Positions 8,742 through 17,146 of a DNA stretch of 64,000 nucleotides are shown here, piece after piece; positions within the stretch are counted from its first letter, which is position 1; each line of letters begins with the position of its first letter. The notes under the pieces are model-generated. The model worked only from the letters and a program-made list of their open reading frames with translations, made no database searches and had not been told where the DNA came from. The stretch comes from DATAYA01 sp963754235. Its GTDB lineage: Bacteria; Pseudomonadota; Alphaproteobacteria; Acetobacterales; Acetobacteraceae. The DNA lies in contig CAVWFK010000046.1 of the NCBI GenBank assembly GCA_963754235.1, forward strand, positions 405,813-469,812, written 5' to 3'. A program made the translations under genes and the position numbers.

Positions 8742-10067
8742 ATGAGCCATGTCCTGCACCGCACACGATCCGCCCCGACTGCCGCGATCTCCGGCGAGGG
8801 CATTTACTTGCGCCTCTCCGACGGGAGCGAAATCATCGACGGTTCCGGCGGTGCTGCGGTTGCCTGCCTCGGCCACGGCAACCGGCGCGTCGCCGACGCG
8901 ATCGCGGCCCAGGCGCAGCGCATGGCCTATGCGCACACCAGCTTCTTCACCAGCGAGCCGGCCGAGGCGCTCGCCGACCTGCTGCTGGACGGCAATCCGG
9001 GCGGGCTCAGCCACGCCTATTTCTGCTCGTCGGGCTCGGAGGGAACCGAGGCCGCACTGAAGTTGGCGCGGCAGTATTTCGTCGAGCGCGGCGAGGGGCA
9101 GCGGCGGCACTTCATCGCGCGCCGGCAGAGCTATCACGGCACGACGCTGGGGGCGCTCGCGGCCGGCGGCAACATGATGCGCCGCGCGCCCTATGCGCCG
9201 ATCCTGACGGAAGCGTTCCATCACGTCTCGCCCTGCTTCGCCTACCGCTTCCAGGAGACGGGCGAGAGCGATGCCGACTACGTCCATCGTCTGGCCGAAG
9301 AACTGGAAGCCGCATTCCAGCGCCTCGGCCCTGATACGGTCGCGGCCTTCATCGCTGAGCCGGTGGTGGGGGCGACGGCGGGCTGCGTGCCGGCACTCCC
9401 CGGCTATTTCGAGGCGATGCGCGCCGTCTGCGACCGCCACGGCGCGCTGCTGATCCTCGATGAGGTGATGTGCGGCATGGGGCGCACCGGCACGCAGCAC
9501 GCCTGGGAGCAGGAGGGTATCGCGCCCGATATCCAGGTAATCGCCAAGGGTCTCGGCGGCGGCTACCAGCCGATCGGCGGCATCCTGATCGCCGAGCGTG
9601 TCGTCGAGGCGATCCGCGCCGGCTCGGGCGGCTTCATGCACGGCCAGACCTATCAGGCGCATCCGGTCGCCTGCGCCGCGGCGCTGGAGGTGCAGCGCGT
9701 GATCCGCGAGGGCGATTTGATCGCCAACGTCCGCGCGATGGGCGGGCGGCTGGAGGCAGGCCTGACCGAGCGCTTCGGCAATCACCGGCACGTCGGCGAC
9801 ATCCGCGGGCGCGGCCTGTTCTGGGCGCTGGAATTCGTCGCCGATCGCGGCACGAAGCGCGAGTTCGATACGGCGCTCGGCATGAACGAGCGTGTCAAGC
9901 AGGCGGCGCTGGCGCGCGGCCTCGCGGTCTATCCGATGGGCGGCACGATCGACGGAAGCCGCGGCGACCACGTGATCGTAGCACCCCCCTACATCGTCGA
10001 TGGGGGCGGGATCGACACCATCGTCCATCGGCTTGGGGAGGCGGTGGACGCGGCGCTGGCGGCGTGA
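8742..10067 (+). CDS. Class III PLP-dependent aminotransferase
   Basis: A 441-aa fold-type I aminotransferase of the subgroup that includes omega-amino-acid:pyruvate and adenosylmethionine-8-amino-7-oxononanoate transaminases. Visible features are the cofactor phosphate loop CSSGSEGTEAALKLAR, the SYHGTT segment, the cofactor-ring aspartate in LILDEVMCGMGRTG and the Schiff-base lysine in VIAKGLGGGYQPIGG. No neighbour points to a pathway, so the substrate is open. ATG 8742 is the first start before the conserved N-terminus; it has no strong ribosome site. Confidence 0.88.
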   Translation: MSHVLHRTRSAPTAAISGEGIYLRLSDGSEIIDGSGGAAVACLGHGNRRVADAIAAQAQRMAYAHTSFFTSEPAEALADLLLDGNPGGLSHAYFCSSGSEGTEAALKLARQYFVERGEGQRRHFIARRQSYHGTTLGALAAGGNMMRRAPYAPILTEAFHHVSPCFAYRFQETGESDADYVHRLAEELEAAFQRLGPDTVAAFIAEPVVGATAGCVPALPGYFEAMRAVCDRHGALLILDEVMCGMGRTGTQHAWEQEGIAPDIQVIAKGLGGGYQPIGGILIAERVVEAIRAGSGGFMHGQTYQAHPVACAAALEVQRVIREGDLIANVRAMGGRLEAGLTERFGNHRHVGDIRGRGLFWALEFVADRGTKREFDTALGMNERVKQAALARGLAVYPMGGTIDGSRGDHVIVAPPYIVDGGGIDTIVHRLGEAVDAALAA

Positions 10068-10131
10068 AAGCCTCCGCGGCCACCTATCTGGACCGGCGTG
10101 CTCAGGGCGCTCGCGACATTTGTTACTATAA

Positions 10132-10160
10132 TTGACTGAAGCCGCCTTTTGTGTTAAGCT
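10132..10160 (+). promoter_or_regulatory. Orphan sigma-70-like promoter
   Basis: TTGACT at 10132-10137 and TAAGCT at 10155-10160 are 17 bp apart in a locally AT-rich patch. The promoter points right into 350 bp with no gene but with strong hairpins and direct repeats. The match is good for the minus 35 box and moderate for the minus 10 box. Confidence 0.4.
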
Positions 10161-10165
10161 AAGTG

Positions 10166-10513
10166 TCAAAAACGCCACCGCTGTCGAGTTCACCGGGACG
10201 TCCTCGACGGCGCCGCGGCGCGACAGCCCCGCGCCGCGGCGGGAAACGTGAGCGGCTGGTTGACCGACGTGGGCGCGGGCAGGACGCGCGCGGACCGAGC
10301 CCTGATCCAACCCTGTTCTCAGGCACCAGCGCGGGCGCGGGTGGCGGGCACCCGGAGCAAGCCCCGATCCAACCCTGTTCTCAGGGCGGGAAGCACCATG
10401 AGTGAGCCTTGATCCGCCGCTGTTCTGACCCACGCGTCAACCCGCCCGCGACGAGTCAGCAGGGGAAGCGAAATCATCGCATCCGGATTTGCTGAGGATA
10501 TGGCATCTGCTGT
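10166..10513. other. Structured non-coding interval
   Basis: No credible gene lies between the aminotransferase and the decayed IS630. A strong hairpin of CG-rich arms occupies 10211-10241 (GCCGCGGCGCG facing CGCGCCGCGGC), a smaller one (GTCGAG/CTCGAC) precedes it, and three direct repeats follow. With the promoter-like sequence at 10132-10160 this could be an untranslated RNA. It could equally be the debris of a lost gene. Confidence 0.35.
10297..10430. repeat. Three imperfect direct repeats (repeat D)
   Basis: Units at 10297-10323, 10359-10386 and 10404-10430 share the core GATCCAACCCTGTTCTCAGG; the third is degenerate. A related sequence in opposite orientation lies at 45875-45907 (GGAACAGGGCCTGATCAGGG). 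The spacing is uneven (62 then 45 bp), so this is not a CRISPR array. Confidence 0.5.
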
Positions 10514-11635
10514 TATACTCCTCCTCTTACGGAGCTTGGGGGTTCGATGCGCCAATGAAGTGAAATCGGCCGGTGATCAGTGAGGCGATCTCGCTTTGAT
10601 AACTGGCGATGTTGTCGAAGAACCCGTCGATCGCTGCCTTGAAGTCGGCGAGGCAAGGATAGTGCTGGTGGTACAGCACCGCCTTCTTCAGCAACCACCA
10701 CGGCCGCTCGATCAGATTGAGGTTGGGGGCATAGGCCGGCAGATAGACCAGCTTGATCCGGCAGCCCGGCTGATCGAGATACGTCTTGATCTCGTTGGAG
10801 TGGTTGTAGCTGGCGTTGTCCAGCACCACGCGGATCGCGGTCGCGGTTGGGTGACCGGCGGCCAGGTCATCGAACAGCTCGATCATCGCCGCACTGGTGA
10901 TCTTGCCGGCCTCGCGGCACCACCTCCCGCTCCGGCCTGCTCAGCGCCCCGTTGGATGGTGACATTGACCCGGCCGTGGTGGCTTTTCAGCTCCCGCGTC
11001 TGGCCCCGTTTGATCCACCCGCAGGCCGAATGCCCGACGTAGGCGGGGTGGGAGGCATCCACGAAATAGCGCGGCGTCTCGGCGCCGGCCTCGGCCATCA
11101 GCGGCGCCAGTGTCTGCTCGCTGCTGCACCGCCGCGTTCGCCTTCGCCGGGACACGCTTCGGCTGCTTGTAGACGAACCCCAGCCGCTTCAGCAGCTTGG
11201 TCATGGCGTTCGGCGCGTACTCGACCCCCAACGCGCGGGCGACGAAGCCGCACACCTCTTTCGAGGTCATGGAGAGCCGACGTTCCAGCTCCGCCGCCAG
11301 CGCCGCGCGCTGCTCGGGGGTCAGATCGCAATCGGCGCCGACATAGGCCAGTCGTTCCAGGCTCACGCCCGCGGTCTCATACAGCCGCCGGTCTCGCGCA
11401 CTGTCTCGGCGTCGATATACAGCGCCTCGGCGATCCGCTCCGCCGTCCAGCCGTCATCCAGCAACAGCAGCACGTTCATCCGCCGGTGCACCGTGCTGTT
11501 GAGCTGCCGGCGCATCAGCGCCAGCAGCCGCGCCCGGTCCAAAGCCGTAAGAACCGATCCCGCCATGACCGCAGCGAACACCGCGCCGCGCCGGCGCAAG
11601 CGCTGATTTCGGAAATCTTTCGGATTCGGGGTATA
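10514..11635 (-). mobile_element. Decayed IS630-family element
   Basis: The ends match those of the better-preserved copy at 21306-22443. The left end reads TATACTCCTCCTCTTACGGAG-like sequence and the right end is the complement of TATACCCCGAATCCG. The TA dinucleotides at both borders fit IS630 target duplication. The transposase inside is broken in several places. Confidence 0.75.
10527..11599 (-). pseudogene. IS630 transposase, multiply frameshifted
   Basis: Four pieces in different frames together cover the same protein as the copy at 21378-22430. They are the N-terminal RRQLNSTVHRRMNVLLLLDD part, a helix-turn-helix part ending PNAMTKLLKRLGFVYKQPK, a piece with YFVDASHPAY, and an intact C-terminus with VVLDNASYNHS and YAPNLNLIERPWW. 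The three catalytic acids are present but never in one frame. Residues between the pieces around 10886-10930 and 11090-11150 are lost or scrambled, so this is real decay. Confidence 0.8.
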
Positions 11636-11811
11636 TTACTCCTGCGCAGGACTGCGAGCTAGTGGATAGAATTCTGTCAGATGAAATCCCTGTCGGAAAC
11701 TGGTGCTCTGGATTTCCAGCCATCTGGGCCGGGCGCGTCCGTCGACTCACGAACCGTGGCAGAGCGCTGGAAGGATCGGCGCACATCGATGATCGAGCGC
11801 GCACGCCAGGA

Positions 11812-12330
11812 TTATCCGCCATCGCGCTGATTGCCCGCCCTCACCGCCCCGCCCCGCGCCAGCGGCGGGACGAATTGCGGCTCCAAATGCGTATCCCAGG
11901 GGAACAGGATCCACGTATCCTGCGAAACTTCGGTGACGAACGTATCGACCTCTGCCCGCGCTAAGGGCTTGGCATAGACGCAGGCGAAATGCGCCCGCGG
12001 CAGCAGGGCGCGCACCACCCGCGCCGTCGTCCCCGTATCGACCAGATCATCGACGATCAGCCAGCCCGCGCCGTCCCCCGCCGCCGTCGGCGGCTTAGTC
12101 ACGACCGGCGCCCCCCGGCTGGCCGCCTCTTCCTCGGCATAGGTCGCGATCGAGACGCTTTCCACCACCCGGCACTCCAGCTCGCGCGCCACAATCGCCG
12201 CCGGGATCAGCCCGCCACGGGCGATCGCGACGATGCCCGCGAACGGGCCACGCTCGATCAGCCGCCAGGCGAGCGCGCGGCCGTCGCGCTGCAACTGGTC
12301 CCAAGTGACGGTGTAGTAGCGATCGGGCAT
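11812..12330 (-). CDS. gpt: Xanthine(-guanine) phosphoribosyltransferase
   Basis: It salvages xanthine and guanine to nucleotides using PRPP. The length is 172 aa. The PRPP-binding motif is in WLIVDDLVDTGTTARV and the flexible loop region includes SIATYAEEEA. The C-terminal ILFPWD is typical of Gpt. ATG 12330 is preferred over TTG 12333. It is the last gene of a minus-strand run that also holds purF, and starts 13 bp after the csaA stop, so purine synthesis and salvage may be transcribed together. Confidence 0.9.
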   Translation of the reverse strand: MPDRYYTVTWDQLQRDGRALAWRLIERGPFAGIVAIARGGLIPAAIVARELECRVVESVSIATYAEEEAASRGAPVVTKPPTAAGDGAGWLIVDDLVDTGTTARVVRALLPRAHFACVYAKPLARAEVDTFVTEVSQDTWILFPWDTHLEPQFVPPLARGGAVRAGNQRDGG

Positions 12331-12343
12331 CAATCGCCGCGCG

Positions 12344-12685
12344 TCAGAACAGCCTGCCGCCGTCGGGGATGCGGAAATCCGGCCGGATCAGCACCACCGC
12401 GCCGTCCTCGTCGGGCATCCCAAGCGTCAGCACCTCGCTCTCGAACGGGCCGATCCGGCGCGGCGGGAAGTTCACCACCGCGCAGACCTGTCGGCCGACA
12501 AGCTGGTCGGGCTTGTAGTGAACCGTGATCTGCGCCGCGGAGCGCTTCAGCCCGATCTCCGGCCCGAAATCGATCACCAGCCGGAGCGCCGGCTTGCGCG
12601 CCTCAGGGAAGGAGTGCGCCTCGACGATGGTGCCGACGCGGATGTCGATGCGCTCGAAATCCTGGATTGTGGCGGTGCCGCTCAT
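12344..12685 (-). CDS. csaA: CsaA-type tRNA-binding-domain protein
   Basis: A 113-aa protein made of a single OB-fold tRNA-binding domain like the C-terminal domain of MetRS. It has FERIDIRVGTIVEAHSFPEA at the start, then LRLVIDFG, QVCAVVNFPPRRIGPFESEVL and the closing LGMPDEDGAVVLIRPD. CsaA is known in Bacillus as a chaperone or export-related RNA-binding protein. The ATG overlaps the preceding SDR stop by four bases (12682-12685), so the genes are translationally coupled. Confidence 0.88.
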   Translation of the reverse strand: MSGTATIQDFERIDIRVGTIVEAHSFPEARKPALRLVIDFGPEIGLKRSAAQITVHYKPDQLVGRQVCAVVNFPPRRIGPFESEVLTLGMPDEDGAVVLIRPDFRIPDGGRLF

Positions 12686-13422
12686 GCCTTCCTCCATGCC
12701 GGCTCGGGCTGTACTGCCAAGCGCACCAGCTCGCCCCGCCGCGTCTCGGCGGGCAGACATAATGCGGCAATCGCGGGGGCGACGTCTTCCGGCTTCGCCA
12801 TCGCTGCGAAATCCGCCGCCGGCATCGCCTGCGCGCGCAGCCGTGTCGCCACCACGCCCGGATCGCAAAGGTTCACGCAGAGCGGCGTGCGGGCGACCTC
12901 GTCGGCCCAGGTTAGCACGAGATGGGCGAGTGCGGCCTGCATCGTCCCGTACACGCCCCAATAGGCGAGTGGCGCCCGCGCGCTGGTCAGGAACACCGCC
13001 CGCCCTGCATCCGCCGCGCCCAGCGGCGGCTCGCAGGTGCGGATCAATCGCCAGGCCGCAGTGAGATTGAGCGCCAGCGTGTCGTCCCAGACCTTCGAGG
13101 CCAGATGCGATAGCGGCGTCAGCCGGCCGAGCACGCCGGCGCAATGCACCAGCGCGTCGAGCCTCCCGAAGCGCTGCCACAGGCTTGGCCCGATCGCGTC
13201 CACCTCCTCGCCCGACGTCAGATCGAGCGGCAGCAAGGTCGCCGCCTCGCCGCCGGCAGCGCGGATCGCGTCATCGGTCTCCTCCAGCCCACCCTGGGTG
13301 CGCGCCGTCGCGATCACATGCGCGCCGAGTCGGCCGAGTTCGATCGCGACCGCGGCGCCGATCCCGCGGCTCGCACCGGTGACGAAAGCGACGCGGCCGG
13401 CAAGCGGCCGCGCCTCGCTCAC
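12682..13422 (-). CDS. SDR family oxidoreductase
   Basis: A Rossmann-fold protein of 246 aa. The N-terminal dinucleotide motif is TGASRGIGAAV, followed by LDLTSGEEV and HCAGVLG (the NAG-like motif). The catalytic tyrosine is in GVYGTMQAAL, but the lysine expected four residues later is Gln (YGTMQ), so activity may be altered. I chose GTG 13422 because it overlaps the purF stop by three to four bases and starts just before the conserved domain. It sits between purF and csaA; its substrate is unknown. Confidence 0.8.
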   Translation of the reverse strand: MSEARPLAGRVAFVTGASRGIGAAVAIELGRLGAHVIATARTQGGLEETDDAIRAAGGEAATLLPLDLTSGEEVDAIGPSLWQRFGRLDALVHCAGVLGRLTPLSHLASKVWDDTLALNLTAAWRLIRTCEPPLGAADAGRAVFLTSARAPLAYWGVYGTMQAALAHLVLTWADEVARTPLCVNLCDPGVVATRLRAQAMPAADFAAMAKPEDVAPAIAALCLPAETRRGELVRLAVQPEPAWRKA

Positions 13423-14909
13423 CGGCTCTCCATCAGGAAGCTGAGCTGCCGCTCGGCGTTGTCCTGCATGTCCGGCAGCGGGATCGGGTAGTCGCCGGTG
13501 AAGCAGGCGTCGCAAAACCGCGCCCGTCCCGCCGCGCGCCCCGCTTGACCGAGCGCGCGGTAGAGGCCGTCGAGCGAGATGAAGGCGAGGCTGTCCGCGC
13601 CGATCTGCTGCGCCATCTCGTCGATGGTGTGGCGCGCGGCGAGCAGCTTGCCGCGCTCGGGCGTGTCGATGCCGTAGAAGCAGGAATGGGTGGTCGGCGG
13701 CGAGGAGATGCGCATGTGCACCTCGGCAGCCCCCGCATGGCGCACCATCTCGACGATTTTCTGGCTGGTCGTGCCGCGCACGATGCTGTCGTCCACCAGC
13801 ACCACGCGCCGCCCTTTCAGCGCGGCACCGTTGGCCGAGTGCTTCAGCTTCACGCCCAGGTGACGGATCTGGTCGGTCGGCTCGATGAAGGTGCGGCCGA
13901 CATAGTGGTTGCGGATGATGCCGAGCTCGAACGGCACGCTGCTCTCGGCGGCGTAGCCCATCGCGGCGGGCACGCCCGAATCGGGCACCGGCACCACGAC
14001 ATCGGCCGGCACGTGGCTTTCGCGCGCGAGTTCGGCGCCGATCTTCTTGCGCGCCTCATAGACGGGGGTGCCCTCGACCACGGAATCGGGCCGCGCGAAA
14101 TAGATGTACTCGAACACGCAGAACCGGCCGCGCGTGGCGCCGAACGGCTTGATGCTGTGCACGCCCTTGTCGTTGATGACCACGATCTCGCCCGGCTCGA
14201 TGTCGCGGACGAAGGCGGCGCCGACGATCTCGAGCGCGCAGGTCTCGGATGCCAGCACCCAGGCGGGTGCGCCGCCGGCACCGTCGATCCGGCCCAGGAT
14301 CAGCGGCCGCACGCCGAGGGGATCGCGGACACCCATCAGCGCCTCGTTCGAGAGTGCGACCAGCGAATAGGCGCCGACCACCTGCTTCAGCGCGTCGATC
14401 AGCCGGTCGGCGACCGTGGAATAGAGGCTGGTCGCGATCAGGTGGATGAACACCTCGCTGTCGGTCGTGGACTGAAACAGGCAGCCGCGGCGTACCAGCG
14501 CACGGCGCAGCGCGTGCGCGTTGGTAAGGTTGCCGTTATGCGCCACCGCGAAGCCGCCGAACTCGAAATCGGCGTAGAGCGGCTGCACGTTGCGCAGGAT
14601 GGTCTCGCCGGTGGTGGCATAGCGGTTGTGGCCGAGTGCCGCGGGTCCGGGGAGTGCTGCGATCACCCGCGCGTCGCCGAAATTGTCGCCGACCAGGCCC
14701 AGTCCCTTATGCGAGTGAAAGCGGCTGCCGTCGAAGCTGACGATGCCGGTCGCCGCCTGCCCACGATGTTGCAGCGCGTGGAGGCCGAGTGCCGTCAGGG
14801 CGGCGGCATCGGTCGCGTTCCAGACGCCGAACACCCCGCACTCCTCGTGGAGTTTGTCGTCGTCCCACGGCAGCGTGTTGGGCAGCGTCGTCGTGGGCTG
14901 CGCGTCCAT
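13419..14909 (-). CDS. purF: Amidophosphoribosyltransferase
   Basis: First committed step of purine synthesis: PRPP plus glutamine to phosphoribosylamine. The protein is 496 aa from ATG 14909. Residues 1-23 look like a short propeptide before the N-terminal nucleophile Cys24 (HEE-CGVFGVW). The glutaminase domain includes HALQHRGQAATGI, GHNRYATTGE and SDTEVF-like STTDSEVFIH. The PRPP motif is RRVVLVDDSIVRGTTSQKI. cvpA lies 32 bp upstream and an SDR gene overlaps the stop. Confidence 0.97.
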   Translation of the reverse strand: MDAQPTTTLPNTLPWDDDKLHEECGVFGVWNATDAAALTALGLHALQHRGQAATGIVSFDGSRFHSHKGLGLVGDNFGDARVIAALPGPAALGHNRYATTGETILRNVQPLYADFEFGGFAVAHNGNLTNAHALRRALVRRGCLFQSTTDSEVFIHLIATSLYSTVADRLIDALKQVVGAYSLVALSNEALMGVRDPLGVRPLILGRIDGAGGAPAWVLASETCALEIVGAAFVRDIEPGEIVVINDKGVHSIKPFGATRGRFCVFEYIYFARPDSVVEGTPVYEARKKIGAELARESHVPADVVVPVPDSGVPAAMGYAAESSVPFELGIIRNHYVGRTFIEPTDQIRHLGVKLKHSANGAALKGRRVVLVDDSIVRGTTSQKIVEMVRHAGAAEVHMRISSPPTTHSCFYGIDTPERGKLLAARHTIDEMAQQIGADSLAFISLDGLYRALGQAGRAAGRARFCDACFTGDYPIPLPDMQDNAERQLSFLMESR

Positions 14910-14941
14910 GCCTCGCCTCTCCTCGTCAACGCCTTGCCGGG

Positions 14942-15517
14942 TCAACGCCTCGCCGGGCCGGTGGCCCGGCCCGCCGGATTGGCCCGCAGCAAAGCGGCCT
15001 CGTCGGGCGGCGCCTCCCCCGGGGGTGCGGCCACCTTGGGTCGGTACGCGGGCGGCATCTGGGCGGCCGCCCATTGCGCCCCCTGATACGCCACGGGCAG
15101 CGCCCGTGCCTGCTGTATCGGCAGCGGCCAATGATCGGACGGCAGCACCAGCCCCATCCCGATATAGGCGATGATGATCAGCAGCGAACCCCGGGCCAGG
15201 CCGAATACCAGACCCAGCGTCCGGTCAAGGCCGCCCAGCACCGACCCGCGCACCAGCCCGCCGACGGCGCGGGCGACGATCGAGAGCACCACCAGCGCCA
15301 CCAGGAACAGGGCGGCAAACGCCACCGGATCGGCGACATCGGTCTCCGCGATCACGGAGCGGAACCAGGGGCGAACGGTCGAGAAGCCATAGACGGCAGC
15401 CGCGATCGCGCCGGCCCAGGCGGCCAGCCCCAGCACCTCGCGCACCAGTCCGCGCATCAGGCCGAGCAGCGCCGAGAAGGCGAGCAGGGCGACAACGGCG
15501 AGATCGACCCAGTTCAT
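14942..15517 (-). CDS. cvpA: CvpA family membrane protein
   Basis: Inner-membrane protein of 191 aa with about four helices and a Pro/Ala-rich soluble tail from about residue 150. The start (MNWVDLAVVALLAFSALLGLMRGLVREVL) and the block FLVALVVLSIVARAVGGLVRGSVLGGLDRTLG are typical of the CvpA family. It precedes purF, as in many proteobacteria including E. coli, which supports both calls and suggests purine-dependent regulation. Confidence 0.9.
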   Translation of the reverse strand: MNWVDLAVVALLAFSALLGLMRGLVREVLGLAAWAGAIAAAVYGFSTVRPWFRSVIAETDVADPVAFAALFLVALVVLSIVARAVGGLVRGSVLGGLDRTLGLVFGLARGSLLIIIAYIGMGLVLPSDHWPLPIQQARALPVAYQGAQWAAAQMPPAYRPKVAAPPGEAPPDEAALLRANPAGRATGPARR

Positions 15518-15652
15518 GCTGGGGCGCCGCCGCGCGCGCGGAATCGGGCCAGAACCCGGAATCGGGCGAAAACCATGCGGCTATATCCGCGACCCGGATG
15601 CCGCCGCCAAGCCCCTCTCGCGCGCGTGACCGGGTCCAGAGCCCCGGACGGG

Positions 15653-16354
15653 TCACATCGGCGGGGTCAGTCCGTTCTTGCCGACGGCGACGAAGCCCGC
15701 GTCGAGGGTGCCGCCGGCCCCGCCAGCGATGACGAACGCCTTCTGTCCGGCAACCACGATCGCACGCGTGGCCGGCTGGAAGCGCACGATCGGCACGGTC
15801 GGCGGCACCAGGATCGTCGCTGTTCCCTTGCCATACGAGACAGTGATCTGCTTGCCGGCCGAGGTGGTCGCCCCAGAGGTGACGTTGCCGTTGGTCATGG
15901 TGCTGGCGACCTTCTGCTCGCTGTTGGCTGGCGCCGCGGCGGCAACGGTGCCGTTGGTCATGGTGCTGCTGACCGTGGTGCCGCCCTTCATGGTGGTGTC
16001 CGCCAGCTTGTCCCACGTGTACGAGCCCTCACCCATGCCACGCATCGACGCCGGGAAGATCACCACCTCCAGCGCCACCATGAAATCCTTGGGTCCCTTG
16101 GTCGCGGTGCCGATGAACTCGCCTTTCTTCAGGCTGGCCAGGCTGGAGGGGACGATCGATACGTATTGGGTCTTGCTGCCGAGGACCATCTGGATCGCCT
16201 GGCCCGCGTCCGACTTGACGGTCATGGTGTTGCCGCTCACGCCTTCGATCGTGCCGCGGACACGCTGCTCTGCAACCGGCGCGGCGGAAGCGGCCGATGC
16301 GACAACGCTCACCGCGGCGAGTCCGGCGACTACAAATCCCGTGATCCGGGTCAT
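15653..16354 (-). CDS. Exported hypothetical protein
   Basis: A 233-aa secreted protein from ATG 16354 (GAGAGG six bases upstream). Residues 1-24 form a signal peptide ending ASAASA-A. The mature part opens with an OB-like strand set (RVRGTIEGVSGNTMTVKS) like DUF5666-type domains. A low-complexity middle then repeats STMTNG (STMTNGTVAAAA, STMTNGNVTSGA), and the end is rich in small hydrophobic strands. It is probably periplasmic. A decayed copy lies at 22524-22618, next to the second cytochrome b copy. I do not recognise a function. Confidence 0.65.
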   Translation of the reverse strand: MTRITGFVVAGLAAVSVVASAASAAPVAEQRVRGTIEGVSGNTMTVKSDAGQAIQMVLGSKTQYVSIVPSSLASLKKGEFIGTATKGPKDFMVALEVVIFPASMRGMGEGSYTWDKLADTTMKGGTTVSSTMTNGTVAAAAPANSEQKVASTMTNGNVTSGATTSAGKQITVSYGKGTATILVPPTVPIVRFQPATRAIVVAGQKAFVIAGGAGGTLDAGFVAVGKNGLTPPM

Positions 16355-16412
16355 GATGGCCTCTCTCATTTCGTTGCCGCACCGGCCTGATGCATCAGGC
16401 CGGCTGACGGAA

Positions 16413-16468
16413 GTGGCGAGTTTGGACGCCGATGCCGATGGCGGCGTCAAGACAAACCCAAGCGAGCG
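16413..16468. repeat. Repeated 56-bp leader segment, copy 1 of 3
   Basis: GTGGCGAG-TTGG followed by GATGCCGAT and GACAAACCCAAGCG recurs at 17147-17202, where it forms the 5' end of cytochrome b copy 1, and in diverged form at 22693-22748 before cytochrome b copy 2. Here it stands alone upstream of the small membrane protein, which suggests a small duplication or a shared regulatory or leader element. Confidence 0.5.
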
Positions 16469-16590
16469 ACCGACCGCCATCCCGGTTCCGATACTATTCC
16501 AGATTGCCAAATAGAAAGCGTTGGTGTGTGAACTGTGTCACACCTGCCCGCACGTCCGGCCCGCACGATGGCCGCGAAGGAGGGCGAGAG

Positions 16591-17052
16591 ATGGCAGCAA
16601 TCATTCGGCCGCACCGGGACCCGAGGCCGAGGACAGGACATGGCGGAATGCCCTTCCAGCTTGGCTTTGGGGCGGCTTGGCATAGGGCGAGGCAGCGGCA
16701 GGCATTGGGTCGCGGACGGTTCGCGCGGCGCTCGCGCGTGACCGTGTTTCGGCTATTCGCCGGCCAACTCGCCGCGGCCGCACAAGCTTGGTGCGTGCGC
16801 CGCGTCGCCCATCTGACGGGGCTTGGCTTGGCTCTCCTGGTGCTGGGATGGGGAGTGGGGATAATTGCACTGCCCGATCTCGGCGCGCAGATCGAACGGG
16901 GGATTCAGGAGCAAATCGGCTACGAGGACGGCATCCTGTGCCAGAAATTCGGGTTCGGGGCAGGAACTCAGGAGTACGCCGGCTGCAAGCTCGACTTGGC
17001 GGACCTGCGACGCCGCCACGAACGGTTGCGGGCGGCCCATGATTTTCCCTGA
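16591..17052 (+). CDS. Single-span hypothetical membrane protein
   Basis: A 153-aa protein from ATG 16591, preceded by GGAGGGCGAGAG. A basic N-terminal 70 residues lead to one hydrophobic segment (LTGLGLALLVLGWGVGIIAL, about residues 83-102). A polar, probably periplasmic tail follows with two cysteines (ILCQKFGFGAGTQEYAGC) and a charged helix DLADLRRRHERLRAAH. The paired cysteines may form a disulfide. I do not recognise a named family. It lies before the cytochrome b / molybdoprotein pair but has its own ribosome site. Confidence 0.6.
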   Translation: MAAIIRPHRDPRPRTGHGGMPFQLGFGAAWHRARQRQALGRGRFARRSRVTVFRLFAGQLAAAAQAWCVRRVAHLTGLGLALLVLGWGVGIIALPDLGAQIERGIQEQIGYEDGILCQKFGFGAGTQEYAGCKLDLADLRRRHERLRAAHDFP

Positions 17053-17146
17053 TACGGACACCCCGCCAAACCGGTAGCGGTGCACACCTGACGACAAGCC
17101 TCTCCACGATACCAATCCACCGGCGCACAGCCCTATACTCAAGGGA

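Noticed and set aside
10297..10430. Short CRISPR or phage attachment repeats
   Set aside because: Three uneven, degenerate units, no cas or integrase gene, and a related unit elsewhere in intergenic DNA.
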